5,515 nucleotides of DNA, from the NCBI GenBank assembly GCA_963544155.1, contig CAUUDW010000019.1, positions 1-5,515 on the forward strand. The letters run 5' to 3'. The notes beneath the pieces are model-generated. The model was given only the letters and a program-made list of their open reading frames with translations. It did not search any database and was not told the DNA's origin. The position numbers were made by a program, and so were the translations under genes. The stretch comes from Nanoperiomorbus sp963544155. Its GTDB lineage: Bacteria > Patescibacteriota > Saccharimonadia > Saccharimonadales > Saccharimonadaceae. Each line of letters opens with the position of its first letter. Position 1 is the stretch's first letter. Positions 5,321 to 5,515 of the stretch are shown here, piece by piece.

Positions 5321-5441
5321 CTGGGCTGCTGTGGCCTGTCCAGCAGCCCAGCAGGATGCATGGCGTTACACTACCTAGGTAAAAAGGTGGATAAAATCAT
5401 GCTTTATCATGATTAGCCGGTCTAACTAACGCATCAGCTGG
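5321..5441. repeat. repeat unit D (palindromic subtype)
   Basis: Unit D begins five bases after the fusion gene's stop. Its start is a perfect 11-base-pair stem, CTGGGCTGCTG (5321-5331) with CAGCAGCCCAG (5341-5351), around the nine-base loop TGGCCTGTC. A second, mutually exclusive fold spans 5348-5441: CCAGC with GCTGG at the ends, GATGC (5355-5359) with GCATC (5431-5435), GTTA (5365-5368) with TAAC (5427-5430), and an apical hairpin AATCATG (5395-5401) with CATGATT (5408-5414). It is the partner of unit A. The first stem could help end transcription but has no T-run. Confidence 0.75.
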
Positions 5442-5442
5442 A

Positions 5443-5515
5443 CATGCCTACATTCCAATCCAAAAGTTGACACTAGGTTAGACACTTATTGCGCTTCATG
5501 AGCTCTCTGGGTGTC
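5443..5515. mobile_element. possible end of an IS3-like element
   Basis: Just past unit D, CCAAAAGTTGACACT (5459-5473) followed by GTTAGACACTT (5477-5487) resembles, from memory, the terminal sequences of some IS3-family elements. It contains a spaced direct repeat of GACACT (5469, 5481) and a GTGTC at the window's edge facing them. No transposase reading frame is visible in these 73 bases. It could equally be an ordinary intergenic region whose TTGACA (5467-5472) is a -35 box. Confidence 0.22.

Noticed and set aside
5420..5483. Integron attC site: GTCTAAC (5420-5426) and GTTAGAC (5477-5483) match the outer core consensus and are perfect inverses.
   Set aside because: The expected inner complementary boxes at the right spacing are absent, unit A has no such pair, and no integrase is in the window.

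Overview
The window looks like a piece of a small bacterial genome, most probably from the candidate phyla radiation and possibly Saccharibacteria-like. That is an inference from the look of the proteins, above all the short winged-helix protein directly coupled to a RecJ, and it was not tested by any search. The genetic code appears standard: recJ ends at TGA, and none of the reading frames has an internal TGA.

Left part (1-3030): a minus-strand phosphoribosyltransferase-like gene with a degenerate PRPP loop is transcribed away from a plus-strand pair, a winged-helix DNA-binding protein and the single-strand exonuclease RecJ. The pair is separated by one base and closed by a textbook intrinsic terminator at 2997-3026. 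The phosphoribosyltransferase probably starts at 722 rather than 833, because a TATAAT box lies exactly where a leaderless transcript would begin at that ATG.

Middle (3039-3670): a minus-strand ASCH-domain protein, also apparently leaderless, is transcribed away from a 39-residue membrane peptide gene. The peptide gene has its own promoter, a good ribosome binding site and two consecutive perfect hairpins, the second with a T-rich tail.

Right part (3671-5515): this is the unusual section. About 450 gene-free bases hold three related repeat units (A, B, C). They run straight into a promoter for a 416-residue fusion of a Ppx/GppA-type phosphatase domain with a nucleoside 2-deoxyribosyltransferase-like domain. 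Five bases after that gene's stop a fourth unit (D) begins. A and D are one subtype of imperfect palindrome and B and C are a second subtype; all share a TGCTGTG..CCTGTCCAG start. A 23-base stretch is identical at 3805-3827 and 5321-5343, so B, C and the fusion gene sit as a 1516-base segment between direct repeats. Just past D, the last 70 bases resemble the end of an IS3-like element, but the evidence is weak.

Functionally, RecJ and its partner belong to DNA repair. The phosphoribosyltransferase-like protein, the ASCH protein and the Ppx-NDT fusion all point loosely to nucleotide or nucleoside chemistry, although nothing shows that they work together. The best candidates for something undescribed are the two-subtype structured repeat family around the fusion gene, the fusion itself, and the small membrane peptide.
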